DNA from: a virus
Virus record (IMG/VR): IMGVR_UViG_3300042988_000072
Span: 1 to 32,451 of that record
Strand: one strand, 5' to 3'
Length of the DNA: 32,451 nucleotides
Shown: piece by piece, positions 15,369-20,643 of the stretch
How the letters are laid out: every line of letters starts with the position of its first letter
Position numbering within the stretch: position 1 is the stretch's first letter
The notes under the pieces: generated by a model
What the model was told of the DNA's origin: nothing
Seen by the model: only the letters and a program-made list of their open reading frames with translations
Database searches by the model: none
Translations under genes and position numbers: made by a program

Positions 15369-16238
15369 TTAAAAAATGTAACGAATTGTGTTCCAAGGGA
15401 TTATGCTATCGTGTAAAGTTATGAAATCTTTGATATACTTTGATTTTAAATCAAGCCTATATCGTATGTTTTCACCTCCATACTGAGAGTTTTTAGTCTC
15501 TTGGTTCTCAGGAGTCCATAGTAAATCTTCACCTAGTATATTATTTATAAGATTGTGAATGTGTTTAGATTTATTGTGAGTTAGAAAGATTACTTCAGCT
15601 TTTACTTGCTCTTTGTAATCTATATAATTCTCCAACATCTCAAACAATTCAGCATAGTCTTCTAAATAACCAGGATATACTACTACAGGACTAAAGTTAA
15701 CATGTACATCGTACCCTGCTTCTATAAATGCATCAATAGCTTTGATTCTATCGATGATTAAACTAGTGTTCGGTTCTAATATACTTGATATCTTTTGTGG
15801 CATCAGGCTAAATCTAATTCTTACTTTACGTTCAGGATTATACTCTAGAAAGTCAAGTGGAATTATTTTAGTCGCAAGTGTAGCTTTTGCAATAGGATGC
15901 GTGCGGAAGAATTCAAATATTCTCTGCCAATTGTGATACTTGGCATGGAGCGCAAAGTCCTCATTGCATGCAATATCATAGGTAATAAAATGTTCATCTG
16001 TTTGATTAGGTTTAGGAACATCAGCATAAAAGAATGCATGATTGTTAATCTCAGTTAAGATATCACCTGTGTTTTTAGCAATATCAACTCCTTTTGGTTT
16101 ATGACGCTTCATGTAGCAGTAGCCACATTCTAATAAGCAGCCAAAACCAAAAGAAGGAGATATATAATCACTTGACCTACCTGATTCTCTGATTTTAAAG
16201 GTCTTTCTTATGACCTCTTTCTTTAAAACAGGCTTCAT
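15369..16238 (-). CDS. Radical SAM enzyme, spore photoproduct lyase family
   Basis: 289 aa. The SAM/4Fe-4S motif is CX3CX2C: Cys 34, 38 and 41 in SFGFGCLLECGYCYMKRH. The barrel continues with RIRFSLMPQ, HVNFSPVVVYPGY and EVIFLTHN strands, and the end KSKYIKDFITLHDSIIPWNTIRYIF matches the spore photoproduct lyase (SplB) C-terminus. Cellular members reverse the UV-made spore photoproduct dimer; phage members may repair thymine lesions or act on another substrate. Length is a little below SplB (about 340). It follows the 49-aa lipoprotein gene by 3 nt, in an operon with thioredoxin. Confidence 0.8.
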   Translation of the reverse strand: MKPVLKKEVIRKTFKIRESGRSSDYISPSFGFGCLLECGYCYMKRHKPKGVDIAKNTGDILTEINNHAFFYADVPKPNQTDEHFITYDIACNEDFALHAKYHNWQRIFEFFRTHPIAKATLATKIIPLDFLEYNPERKVRIRFSLMPQKISSILEPNTSLIIDRIKAIDAFIEAGYDVHVNFSPVVVYPGYLEDYAELFEMLENYIDYKEQVKAEVIFLTHNKSKHIHNLINNILGEDLLWTPENQETKNSQYGGENIRYRLDLKSKYIKDFITLHDSIIPWNTIRYIF

Positions 16239-16241
16239 AGT

Positions 16242-16391
16242 TTAATTATAAGCATCACAAAGACCGTGATGTTTGTGTTTTTCTGCTTTAACTTTTGGAT
16301 AATGTGTCTTGTATGCATCACAATCCTTGTATTTTACTGTTTTACAAGATGCTAAGAGTACTAATACTCCGATAAATAATAACTTTTTCAT
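16242..16391 (-). CDS. 49-aa lipoprotein
   Basis: ATG at 16389-16391 overlaps the thioredoxin TGA (ATGA); stop TAA at 16242-16244. MKKLLFIGVLVLLASC is a lipoprotein signal with the lipobox L-A-S-C and acceptor Cys 16. The mature part (33 residues) is Lys/His/Tyr-rich with two further Cys, each in a repeated CDAY word (positions 24-27 and 45-48), and a KHKHH run that might bind metal. Two separated Cys next to a thioredoxin gene suggest a redox partner, though the thioredoxin has no export signal. Confidence 0.6.
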   Translation of the reverse strand: MKKLLFIGVLVLLASCKTVKYKDCDAYKTHYPKVKAEKHKHHGLCDAYN

Positions 16392-16648
16392 TTTAAAGAT
16401 TCAATTAGTTCAACAATTTGTAATTTGCTAGCCATGCCTACATGTCTATGTAATACTTCATCGTTTTTGATAAAGATTATTGTAGGAATGCTTCTTACTT
16501 TATATTCTACAGCAAGATCTTTGTTAGCATCAACATCTATTTTTTGAATATCTACATCAGTGTGTTCTAATGTAAGTTCATCAATAATAGGGCTTAGTTT
16601 TTTACATGGCCCACACCACTCGGCACTAAAGTCTAGTACTTTTAACAT
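16388..16648 (-). CDS. trxA: Thioredoxin
   Basis: 86 aa, shorter than the usual 105-110. It has the active site WCGPC at residues 11-15, the conserved Asp in KIDVDAN, and the cis-proline loop RSIPT near residues 52-56, then a GMASK turn. The first strand and helix of bacterial thioredoxin are missing, as in phage versions such as T4 NrdC. Cytosolic dithiol reductant: may feed a ribonucleotide reductase or keep phage proteins reduced. A CCTTTAAA element precedes the start by 9 nt and a terminator-like hairpin lies further upstream. Confidence 0.92.
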   Translation of the reverse strand: MLKVLDFSAEWCGPCKKLSPIIDELTLEHTDVDIQKIDVDANKDLAVEYKVRSIPTIIFIKNDEVLHRHVGMASKLQIVELIESLK

Positions 16649-16657
16649 AATTTCTAT

Positions 16658-16665
16658 TTTAAAGG
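16658..16665 (-). promoter_or_regulatory. CCTTTAAA start-site element (thioredoxin gene)
   Basis: CCTTTAAA with 9 nt to the thioredoxin ATG; the wider context ATTTTATTAACC is nearly the same as that before the 65-aa membrane protein gene (ATTTTATTCACC). First gene of a transcription unit. Confidence 0.4.
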
Positions 16666-16668
16666 GTT

Positions 16669-16692
16669 AATAAAATGCTCGTCTTTCCGAGC
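16669..16692 (-). terminator. Weak terminator after the tRNA-like genes
   Basis: On the minus strand GCTCG pairs with CGAGC (plus 16688-16692 and 16677-16681) around a GAAAGA loop, followed by ATTTTATT. Five G/C-rich pairs and a loose T tract. It would end the transcript of the tRNA-like genes ahead of the thioredoxin unit. Confidence 0.4.
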
Positions 16693-16741
16693 TGTCAGCG
16701 TTCTATTAGAAATAAGGAAGTTAGTGCGCCTATACCTTTTG

Positions 16742-16815
16742 TAGTGAGGGAGGACTCGAACCTTAAAGCAACCATATAGGACTCGGCAACCACGCCTCAT
16801 TACGCCACCTCACTA
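16742..16815 (-). tRNA. tRNA-like gene 1, anticodon uncertain
   Basis: 74 nt. The 5' and 3' ends pair as TAGTGAGG / CCTCACTA. TGGCG follows, then a D-arm-like GCG...CGT with a GG in the loop, and the T-arm AAGG-TTCGAGT-CCTC has the standard T-loop, though its stem has only three strong pairs plus an A-C. The anticodon arm is poor; the best fold puts CCT (Arg) in the loop with one mismatch and two G-U pairs. No CCA is encoded. Length and ends fit a tRNA, but the weak arms suggest a degenerate or unusual one. Confidence 0.5.
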
Positions 16816-16819
16816 TTTG

Positions 16820-16924
16820 TAGCCAGGAGGGAGTCGAACCCTGTAGGAAATCAAGTTAACTATAAGATATATCATCCAAAAAAGAATTCGTTAACTCAAC
16901 TGTGCACCCCGTGCCACCTGACTA
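16820..16924 (-). tRNA. tRNA-like gene 2, 105 nt, with insert
   Basis: The ends pair as TAGTCAG / CTGGCTA (one G-U), and the T-arm AGGG-TTCGACT-CCCT is intact. The first 11 bases (TAGTCAGGTGG) are nearly those of tRNA-like gene 1, so the two are related. A D-arm-like GCA...TGC has a very short loop. Between D- and T-arms there is a 10-pair helix TTGAGTTAAC / GTTAACTTGA around a 29-nt AT-rich loop. The total of 105 nt is too long for any normal tRNA; it could be a class II tRNA with a giant arm, a tRNA with a small insert, or a tRNA mimic. Confidence 0.45.
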
Positions 16925-16933
16925 TCCTACTGC

Positions 16934-17200
16934 TTATATGAATATAAAGCCGTAATTAGTAAAGTATTCTTGACGTCTAGATTCGAGTTCATAATCTTCT
17001 CGAATAATAACTTCTTCATACTTGTATGCTCTCTCGTAATTATCTACATCTTCCTCTAAACACATTACACCGAAGTGCTTTGTGACCAACTCTGCTCGCT
17101 CTTTATTTGTCCTAGGTTTATGGTCCAGCTCTATTGTATTTAAATACAGTCCAAGCTCATCCATTCGTACACGTTTAATTTTAGATTGTTTAGTCTTCAT
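16934..17200 (-). CDS. Small hypothetical protein, 88 aa
   Basis: Not recognised with certainty. It has a basic N-terminus (KTKQSKIKRVRMDELG), then KPRTNKERAELVTKHFGVMCLEEDVDNYE, which resembles a small HTH found in phage proteins (TNxERAxxVxxxFGVxxxxxDVxxY), and a charged helix ending in YGFIFI. It lies between the strong terminator at 17227-17248 and the tRNA-like genes. A DNA-binding role is a guess. Confidence 0.65.
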   Translation of the reverse strand: MKTKQSKIKRVRMDELGLYLNTIELDHKPRTNKERAELVTKHFGVMCLEEDVDNYERAYKYEEVIIREDYELESRRQEYFTNYGFIFI

Positions 17201-17220
17201 GGCGATGAGGTTTAAATAAT

Positions 17221-17248
17221 AAAAAAGGGGTATGCGTTAACATACCCC
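17221..17248 (-). terminator. Strong rho-independent terminator
   Basis: On the minus strand CATACCCC follows GGGGTATG (plus 17227-17234 and 17241-17248): an 8-bp stem, 6-nt loop, and then TTTTTT (plus 17221-17226). It ends the transcript of the 171-aa gene, 20 nt after its stop. Confidence 0.9.
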
Positions 17249-17270
17249 CTGTTTACAAACTAACTCTAGA

Positions 17271-17786
17271 TTAGTTTAATGCAGACGCGATTGCATCATT
17301 AGCTTGCGCTGTTTCTAAACGCGTAGTACCTTCAAGAATAACATGTTTTGCTTCACCTGTTACTACAAGTGTGCGTACATAAATGTACATACCATTGTGT
17401 AAGATAAAGTCGCCATCTTTGCCAGCACGCTTAGCACGTGTTTCAAAGTTAGCTACATCATATTCTGTACCTTTTGTAGTTTCTACAATCTGAATGTTCA
17501 ATGGCATATCAGGAGCACCAGCAAGACGTGGATCTTCTTGGTTGATAACAAGTTCTTCACCTTCAGCAAGATTAGTTACATCAATGCCAAACTGTGCAGT
17601 AATATCTGATTTCTCACCAGACAACCATGCAAAGCGAGGCTTAGACTGATTGAAACGATCATCAGATGCATTAAGCAATCCAAGAATGTTATTTGATGAT
17701 TTACCAGTGTTCACTACTTGTGAGAAAGTAAGTTGTACTTTGTTACCTTTTACTCCTTTTGCAGATTCTAAAACGATTTTGTTCAT
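17271..17786 (-). CDS. Conserved phage protein, 171 aa (own transcription unit)
   Basis: The frame stays open to 17888, but the upstream codons give poor protein; the ATG at 17784-17786 (MNKIVLESAKGVKGNKVQL) is the natural start. It looks beta-rich and soluble, with PRFAWLSGEKSDITAQFG in the middle and GMYIYVRTLVVTGEAKH near the end; no family is recognised. It stands alone between two terminators with a roughly 150-nt structured leader, which suggests a strongly or separately regulated product. Codon use is richer in G/C third positions than its neighbours, also fitting high expression. Confidence 0.75.
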   Translation of the reverse strand: MNKIVLESAKGVKGNKVQLTFSQVVNTGKSSNNILGLLNASDDRFNQSKPRFAWLSGEKSDITAQFGIDVTNLAEGEELVINQEDPRLAGAPDMPLNIQIVETTKGTEYDVANFETRAKRAGKDGDFILHNGMYIYVRTLVVTGEAKHVILEGTTRLETAQANDAIASALN

Positions 17787-17834
17787 GATAATTGTTTTTA
17801 ATAGATAAATAAATAATAGTTTGTGTTCTAGATC

Positions 17835-17915
17835 AGGCTTATAAAGCCTATACATCACAACCGAACATGCTGTGATGGTCCCTATCAAAGTTTTTGTGAC
17901 GATGCGCTTTGATGG
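17835..17915 (-). promoter_or_regulatory. Structured leader of the 171-aa gene
   Basis: Three hairpins lie in a row upstream of the start at 17786: AGGCTT-ATA-AAGCCT (17835-17849), CATCACA...TGTGATG (17853-17877), and CTATCAAAG...CTTTGATGG (17882-17915, with one wobble pair that pairs only in a plus-strand RNA). No long open frame. It may be an RNA leader that controls the 171-aa gene, or operator sites. Confidence 0.4.
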
Positions 17916-17950
17916 TGGGTTATTAAATAAAAGAATGATGCTTAAATTAG

Positions 17951-17979
17951 AAAACCCCCATAGTGCTATACTATGAGGG
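17951..17979 (-). terminator. Terminator of the small membrane protein operon
   Basis: On the minus strand CCCTCATAG pairs with CTATGGGGG (one G-U) around a 7-nt loop, followed by TTTTCTAATTT. Plus coordinates of the arms: 17955-17963 and 17971-17979. The G-U makes it stable only as a minus-strand RNA. Confidence 0.7.
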
Positions 17980-18003
17980 CTTTCAACCTTTAAAACTTAG
18001 TTA

Positions 18004-18029
18004 CTATGCAGTGAACCAACACTGCATAG
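18004..18029 (-). repeat. 10-bp perfect inverted repeat after the operon's last gene
   Basis: CTATGCAGTG (18004-18013) and CACTGCATAG (18020-18029) pair with a 6-nt loop AACCAA, 4 nt after the stop of the 83-aa gene. No T-run follows. With the terminator at 17951 it forms a two-hairpin 3' end, likely protecting the mRNA from 3' decay. Confidence 0.7.
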
Positions 18030-18032
18030 CTA

Positions 18033-18284
18033 TTAATTAGGATATTTATCTACATATTCATATGCTTGTAAAGCAATGCATAGTTGATCAGTATCTTTAA
18101 ATTCAGTTAAACGGGTGACTTCGTATTTAGTCGGGTCAGCCTGTTTATGAGAGAGTTTAGAATAGTAGTAGAATAAGAGCACATCTTCAGCATTCTCATT
18201 GCTATACGTTCTTACTCTGAAAGTATAAGAGTTATTAATCTTTACTTTAACAGAGTATACCACAAGTGTGTCATCAAAACTCAT
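18033..18284 (-). CDS. Small soluble hypothetical protein, 83 aa
   Basis: Started at the ATG at 18282-18284 (MSFDDTLVVYSVKVKINNSY); a longer frame to 18332 overlaps the previous gene and gives aromatic nonsense. Beta-rich first half, charged second half (HKQADPTKYEVTRLTEFKDTDQ). Not recognised. It is the only soluble product of a five-gene operon of membrane proteins, overlapping the preceding gene by 11 nt. Confidence 0.65.
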   Translation of the reverse strand: MSFDDTLVVYSVKVKINNSYTFRVRTYSNENAEDVLLFYYYSKLSHKQADPTKYEVTRLTEFKDTDQLCIALQAYEYVDKYPN

Positions 18285-18519
18285 TAGTTCTATTTCTTTT
18301 ACTATATAAAAATAGTAAAGTCTCGTATACAAAGAACAGTCCAGCCAAGATATTAAATACCAAGATCAGATAAGAACTATTGTATTCTTTTGCAGTCATG
18401 CCAAAAGACAAGAACAGTGCAAGCCATAAACTCTTGTTGAGTATAATTAAATACAGACAAGGTAATAACAAAGCAACAAGTGCTTTAGTAGGTCGGTTAA
18501 GTGTTTTAAGGTATTTCAT
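18274..18519 (-). CDS. Small membrane protein, 81 aa
   Basis: Started at the ATG at 18517-18519 (MKYLKTLNRPTKALVALLL). Two or three membrane helices: about residues 12-38 and 50-72, then a basic end KRNRTNEF. The frame is open further upstream to 18669, but that part is the shadow of the 56-aa gene in another frame. Role unknown; envelope location likely. Confidence 0.65.
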   Translation of the reverse strand: MKYLKTLNRPTKALVALLLPCLYLIILNKSLWLALFLSFGMTAKEYNSSYLILVFNILAGLFFVYETLLFLYSKRNRTNEF

Positions 18520-18549
18520 AGTGTTAAATTTAAGACAAGTTATAGCATA

Positions 18550-18579
18550 ATCAGGGTAAGTGTTACTTCTCACCCTGAT
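18550..18579 (-). repeat. 8-bp hairpin spanning the stop of the 56-aa gene
   Basis: ATCAGGGT (18550-18557) pairs with ACCCTGAT (18572-18579). The TAA of the 56-aa gene (18563-18565) lies in the loop. It would be opened by ribosomes ending the 56-aa frame, so it may couple the two genes. Confidence 0.55.
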
Positions 18580-18733
18580 ATACAACAATTCCCGATATAG
18601 TACCAAGCAAGCACAGGCCAACCAATAACCAGCCCAGATGATCGCTGAAATATTGGTTACTGAGTGCAAGGTATGTAGTTGTTAGTAAGAGTACAATCAT
18701 TACTATAACTAAAAATAAAGCTTCTTTCTTCAT
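18563..18733 (-). CDS. 56-aa two-helix membrane protein
   Basis: ATG at 18731-18733, stop TAA at 18563-18565. Basic start MKKEALF, a first helix (VIVMIVLLLTTTYLAL), a short polar turn SNQYFSDH, a second helix (GWLLVGLCLLGTISGIVV), and the end YQGEK: a clean helical hairpin of holin-like size, though without the usual charged tail. It begins 1 nt after the stop of a 21-aa peptide gene. Confidence 0.65.
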   Translation of the reverse strand: MKKEALFLVIVMIVLLLTTTYLALSNQYFSDHLGWLLVGLCLLGTISGIVVYQGEK

Positions 18734-18734
18734 G

Positions 18735-18800
18735 TTATTGAGCTATTAATAAAAAAACAAAGTATCCTAAGATTACTGCTACTATTATAATGTGTATCAT
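18735..18800 (-). CDS. 21-aa single-membrane-segment peptide
   Basis: ATG at 18798-18800, stop TAA at 18735-18737. Nearly the whole peptide is one hydrophobic helix (MIHIIIVAVILGYFVFLLIA), ending in Gln. There is 1 nt to the gene on each side, a packing too tight to be chance. One of the smallest genes in the window. Confidence 0.5.
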   Translation of the reverse strand: MIHIIIVAVILGYFVFLLIAQ

Positions 18801-18801
18801 A

Positions 18802-18999
18802 TTAATCTTCTTTGTAAGCATCATGCCATTCAGCAGCAAACCATACTGTTATACATAATACTAGTGATTGAATAATCCATGTAAATGGGTTTGTGTAAGA
18901 TGCTGTATTAAAGACATTTCCCATTGTTATTAATCCCTCAAAGAATAGAACACATAATAATGTAGTAGCTAGTCTTCCAATAAGTTTAATTGTATTCAT
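18802..18999 (-). CDS. Small membrane protein, 65 aa
   Basis: Two predicted membrane helices: residues 8-27 (RLATTLLCVLFFEGLITMG) and 42-57 (WIIQSLVLCITVWFAA), with a short acidic end WHDAYKED. First gene of the membrane-protein operon; a CCTTTAAA element lies 10 nt before the start. Not recognised. Confidence 0.65.
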   Translation of the reverse strand: MNTIKLIGRLATTLLCVLFFEGLITMGNVFNTASYTNPFTWIIQSLVLCITVWFAAEWHDAYKED

Positions 19000-19009
19000 T
19001 TTGTTTAGT

Positions 19010-19017
19010 TTTAAAGG
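19010..19017 (-). promoter_or_regulatory. CCTTTAAA start-site element (membrane protein operon)
   Basis: CCTTTAAAAC on the minus strand, 10 nt from the ATG of the 65-aa gene, preceded by ATTTTATTCA. Same as the element before thioredoxin. Marks the start of the operon. Confidence 0.4.
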
Positions 19018-19059
19018 TGAATAAAATAGTGTTGACTTTCAGATCTTCTCAGTCCCGCA

Positions 19060-19921
19060 ATATAAACGGACAATCTTTTTGTTTCCATAACAATTCGGGT
19101 AACTCACATCCCTAGGTCGGTTGGTACTAAGAGTCATAATTGTACCTGGTTAAATATGCATGCCTCTTTCATGGTCACATGCTCCCAATAATCCCTCTGC
19201 ACTCAGTTGTAATACTTCATAGCCTATAGACCACAAATAAATTGTGTACGGAATAATTCTTACATACTTCATATTACAACTGCTCACCCTTGGGAAGTGA
19301 GTTGTGGTGCATTACAAAAGACTAAAAGTTGTAGAGAGAATGTACCAATATCTCTACCTTTCCAAACTATACGATACATTTCTTCTAACAACCTCACATG
19401 TATCCCTACATGCTACAAAGAAAGCTTTTAGTCTTGGTGGATGGTTTTACGTACTCTCACAAGGTTGCAACCCTTGAATGTAATAGCCTCTACATACTAC
19501 TATACTTCGTATGTTACTATTATGGTATGATATCCACACGCTCAGCATTACTGATTGTGTTTACCTGCTTGGATGAGAGTAATAAAGAAACAGTTGTGTT
19601 TATTGCGAGAGGACTCTTGTCCTCTGTTCTTGGATAGTATTCATTACAGACCCTTTGGCCTTTAGAATACATCCTCACCCAGTTCAGGGATACCATAAAG
19701 ACAAGCATTCATCTTTAAGTACTCACAACTGTTTCTATGTGTGTAGCTCATTTGTAATGAGACCTATATCCTGTGTTAACTATGGTATATAGGATTTAAA
19801 GTAAACATAGCCCTAGTTATAGAGCTATGCTTATCACGCATGTTACTATGCGTTAGTGTTTACTACCCACTCGAGGATAGTAATAACACCGTCTACTATG
19901 ATGTATGTGTCCATAGGTAGA
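19060..19921 (+). ncRNA. Large ornate structured RNA candidate (GOLLD/ROOL-like style)
   Basis: No believable gene lies here, yet nested inverted repeats follow one another. Main helices: 19204-19214/19272-19282 (11 bp); 19318-19330/19423-19435 (13 bp with one U-G), enclosing 19331-19337/19351-19357 and 19397-19402/19407-19412; 19481-19486/19517-19522, enclosing 19492-19497/19509-19514; 19586-19598/19724-19736 (13 bp, perfect), enclosing three hairpins (19608-19614/19619-19625; 19632-19642/19665-19674 with an A bulge; 19696-19701/19712-19717); 19747-19761; 19763-19769/19787-19793; 19800-19807/19857-19864, closing a three-way junction; 19892-19900/19912-19921. Wobble pairs at several helices fit a plus-strand RNA better. 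Phages are known to carry such giant RNAs; the family here is not assigned. Confidence 0.65.
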
Positions 19922-19998
19922 AGATTAAGGGGTTAGTACTAATTAAGCGATAAACTTAACATATGAGGGTTGTATTTAGGGTATTAAGAATAACCAAT
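19922..19998. other. AT-rich spacer after the structured RNA
   Basis: Only short repeats are seen here, such as the palindrome TTAGTACTAA near 19933. No gene, and no clear plus-strand terminator for the structured RNA, whose 3' end is therefore uncertain. Confidence 0.5.
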
Positions 19999-20016
19999 AA
20001 CCCCCCGAAGGGGGTT
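19985..20016 (-). terminator. UUCG-loop terminator of the 98-aa gene
   Basis: On the minus strand AACCCCC, loop TTCG, GGGGGTT: a 7-bp stem closed by the very stable UUCG-type tetraloop (plus 19999-20005 and 20010-20016), then T-rich ATTGGTTATT. Outer CCAA/TTGG can extend it. It sits 8 nt after the stop. Confidence 0.85.
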
Positions 20017-20024
20017 GGTAGTAC

Positions 20025-20321
20025 TTAATACGCGAACAACACACGACGACCAGCATCGTAGGTAGTACCGTTGAACTCGAACTCGCGTGTTGATTCGAAT
20101 TCACCCATATTCCACTCACGGTCAGACGCAGTGGTGAAGCCGTCCTCGAGTATCTTGCTACGGATACGGACGTAGTAACCGTCGAACAGGAACGTGCTGT
20201 CGTCGATTACGGTGATTCCCTCGTCATTAGCACGGAAGGTTCCGATAACGTTGACGAGAGAGAAGAGTGGCGTACCGTATTGGGTTACGCCAGAAGAGAT
20301 GAGTGCTTGATTCAGTGCCAT
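20025..20321 (-). CDS. Isolated small protein of unknown function, 98 aa
   Basis: 98 aa, soluble, beta-rich: it starts MALNQALISSGVTQYGTPLF and carries FLFDGYYVRIRSKIL and STREFEFNGTTYDAGRRVLF, alternating strands of a small barrel or sandwich. Not recognised. The gene stands alone between the structured RNA and the control region, with its own CCTTTAAA element (10 nt before the ATG) and a very strong terminator. Codons are G/C-rich (many CG and GAC/AAC), unlike neighbours, as in highly expressed or recently acquired genes. It may be an early or abundant host-directed protein. Confidence 0.7.
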   Translation of the reverse strand: MALNQALISSGVTQYGTPLFSLVNVIGTFRANDEGITVIDDSTFLFDGYYVRIRSKILEDGFTTASDREWNMGEFESTREFEFNGTTYDAGRRVLFAY

Positions 20322-20331
20322 GGTTATAAGT

Positions 20332-20339
20332 TTTAAAGG
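20332..20339 (-). promoter_or_regulatory. CCTTTAAA start-site element (98-aa gene)
   Basis: CCTTTAAAAC with 10 nt to the ATG of the 98-aa gene. Fourth full copy of the element in the window. Confidence 0.4.
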
Positions 20340-20372
20340 CGTGAGACGAATCGACCGCAGGACTTTCCTACG

Positions 20373-20471
20373 GACAGGGGGGATAGTTTCCCCGCCCCAA
20401 ATTTAGTGGGGGTTCACGGTTTAGGTGGTAACCACTATTGTCTCTCTTTAGACTTTTCCTACAGGGGGGGT
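20373..20471. repeat. Pair of C/T- and G-run repeats in the control region
   Basis: ACTTTCCTACggACAGGGGGG near 20373 recurs as ACTTTTCCTACAGGGGGGG near 20452, about 80 bp apart. The 414-bp stretch 20322-20735 has no gene; it holds these G-runs, two pairs of 32-bp-spaced repeats, and the promoter of the first rightward gene. Confidence 0.5.
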
Positions 20472-20500
20472 CTATTTTTTAAACCACTGGTGTACTATTT

Positions 20501-20547
20501 TAAGGCCATACCCTGAAAATTTTTTTGTTATGTAAGGCTATACCCTT
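20501..20547. repeat. Direct repeat TAAGGCYATACCCT, 32 bp apart
   Basis: TAAGGCCATACCCT starts at 20501 and TAAGGCTATACCCT at 20533: 13 of 14 bases the same, offset exactly 32 bp, about three helix turns. Same offset as the palindrome pair at 20644/20676. Likely binding sites for a regulator or initiator. Confidence 0.55.
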
Positions 20548-20643
20548 AACTACTGAAAGAAGGATCCCAAATAATATCAAGCGTGAAATCACAAAAAATC
20601 TTCTATATCCCTTACTGCTTATACGCTACAGACGATTTATACG

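Noticed and set aside
17787-17888. Longer form of the 171-aa protein
   Set aside because: The extra residues come from hairpin DNA of the leader and look random; the ATG at 17784-17786 is better.
18520-18669. N-terminal extension of the 81-aa membrane protein
   Set aside because: This stretch is the out-of-frame shadow of the 56-aa membrane gene (18563-18733); the inner ATG at 18517-18519 gives a natural start.
19032-19066. Sigma70 promoter TTGACT...TATAAA for the structured RNA
   Set aside because: The spacing is 23 bp and Bacteroidetes use a different -7/-33 form; no good match to TAnnTTTG was found near.
19398-19637. 79-codon plus-strand frame and, at 19520-19708, a 62-codon minus-strand frame in the centre
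   Set aside because: Both lie across strong RNA hairpins, have no protein-like composition (many Tyr, Cys, Leu runs), no neighbours and no start signals. I read the region as RNA.
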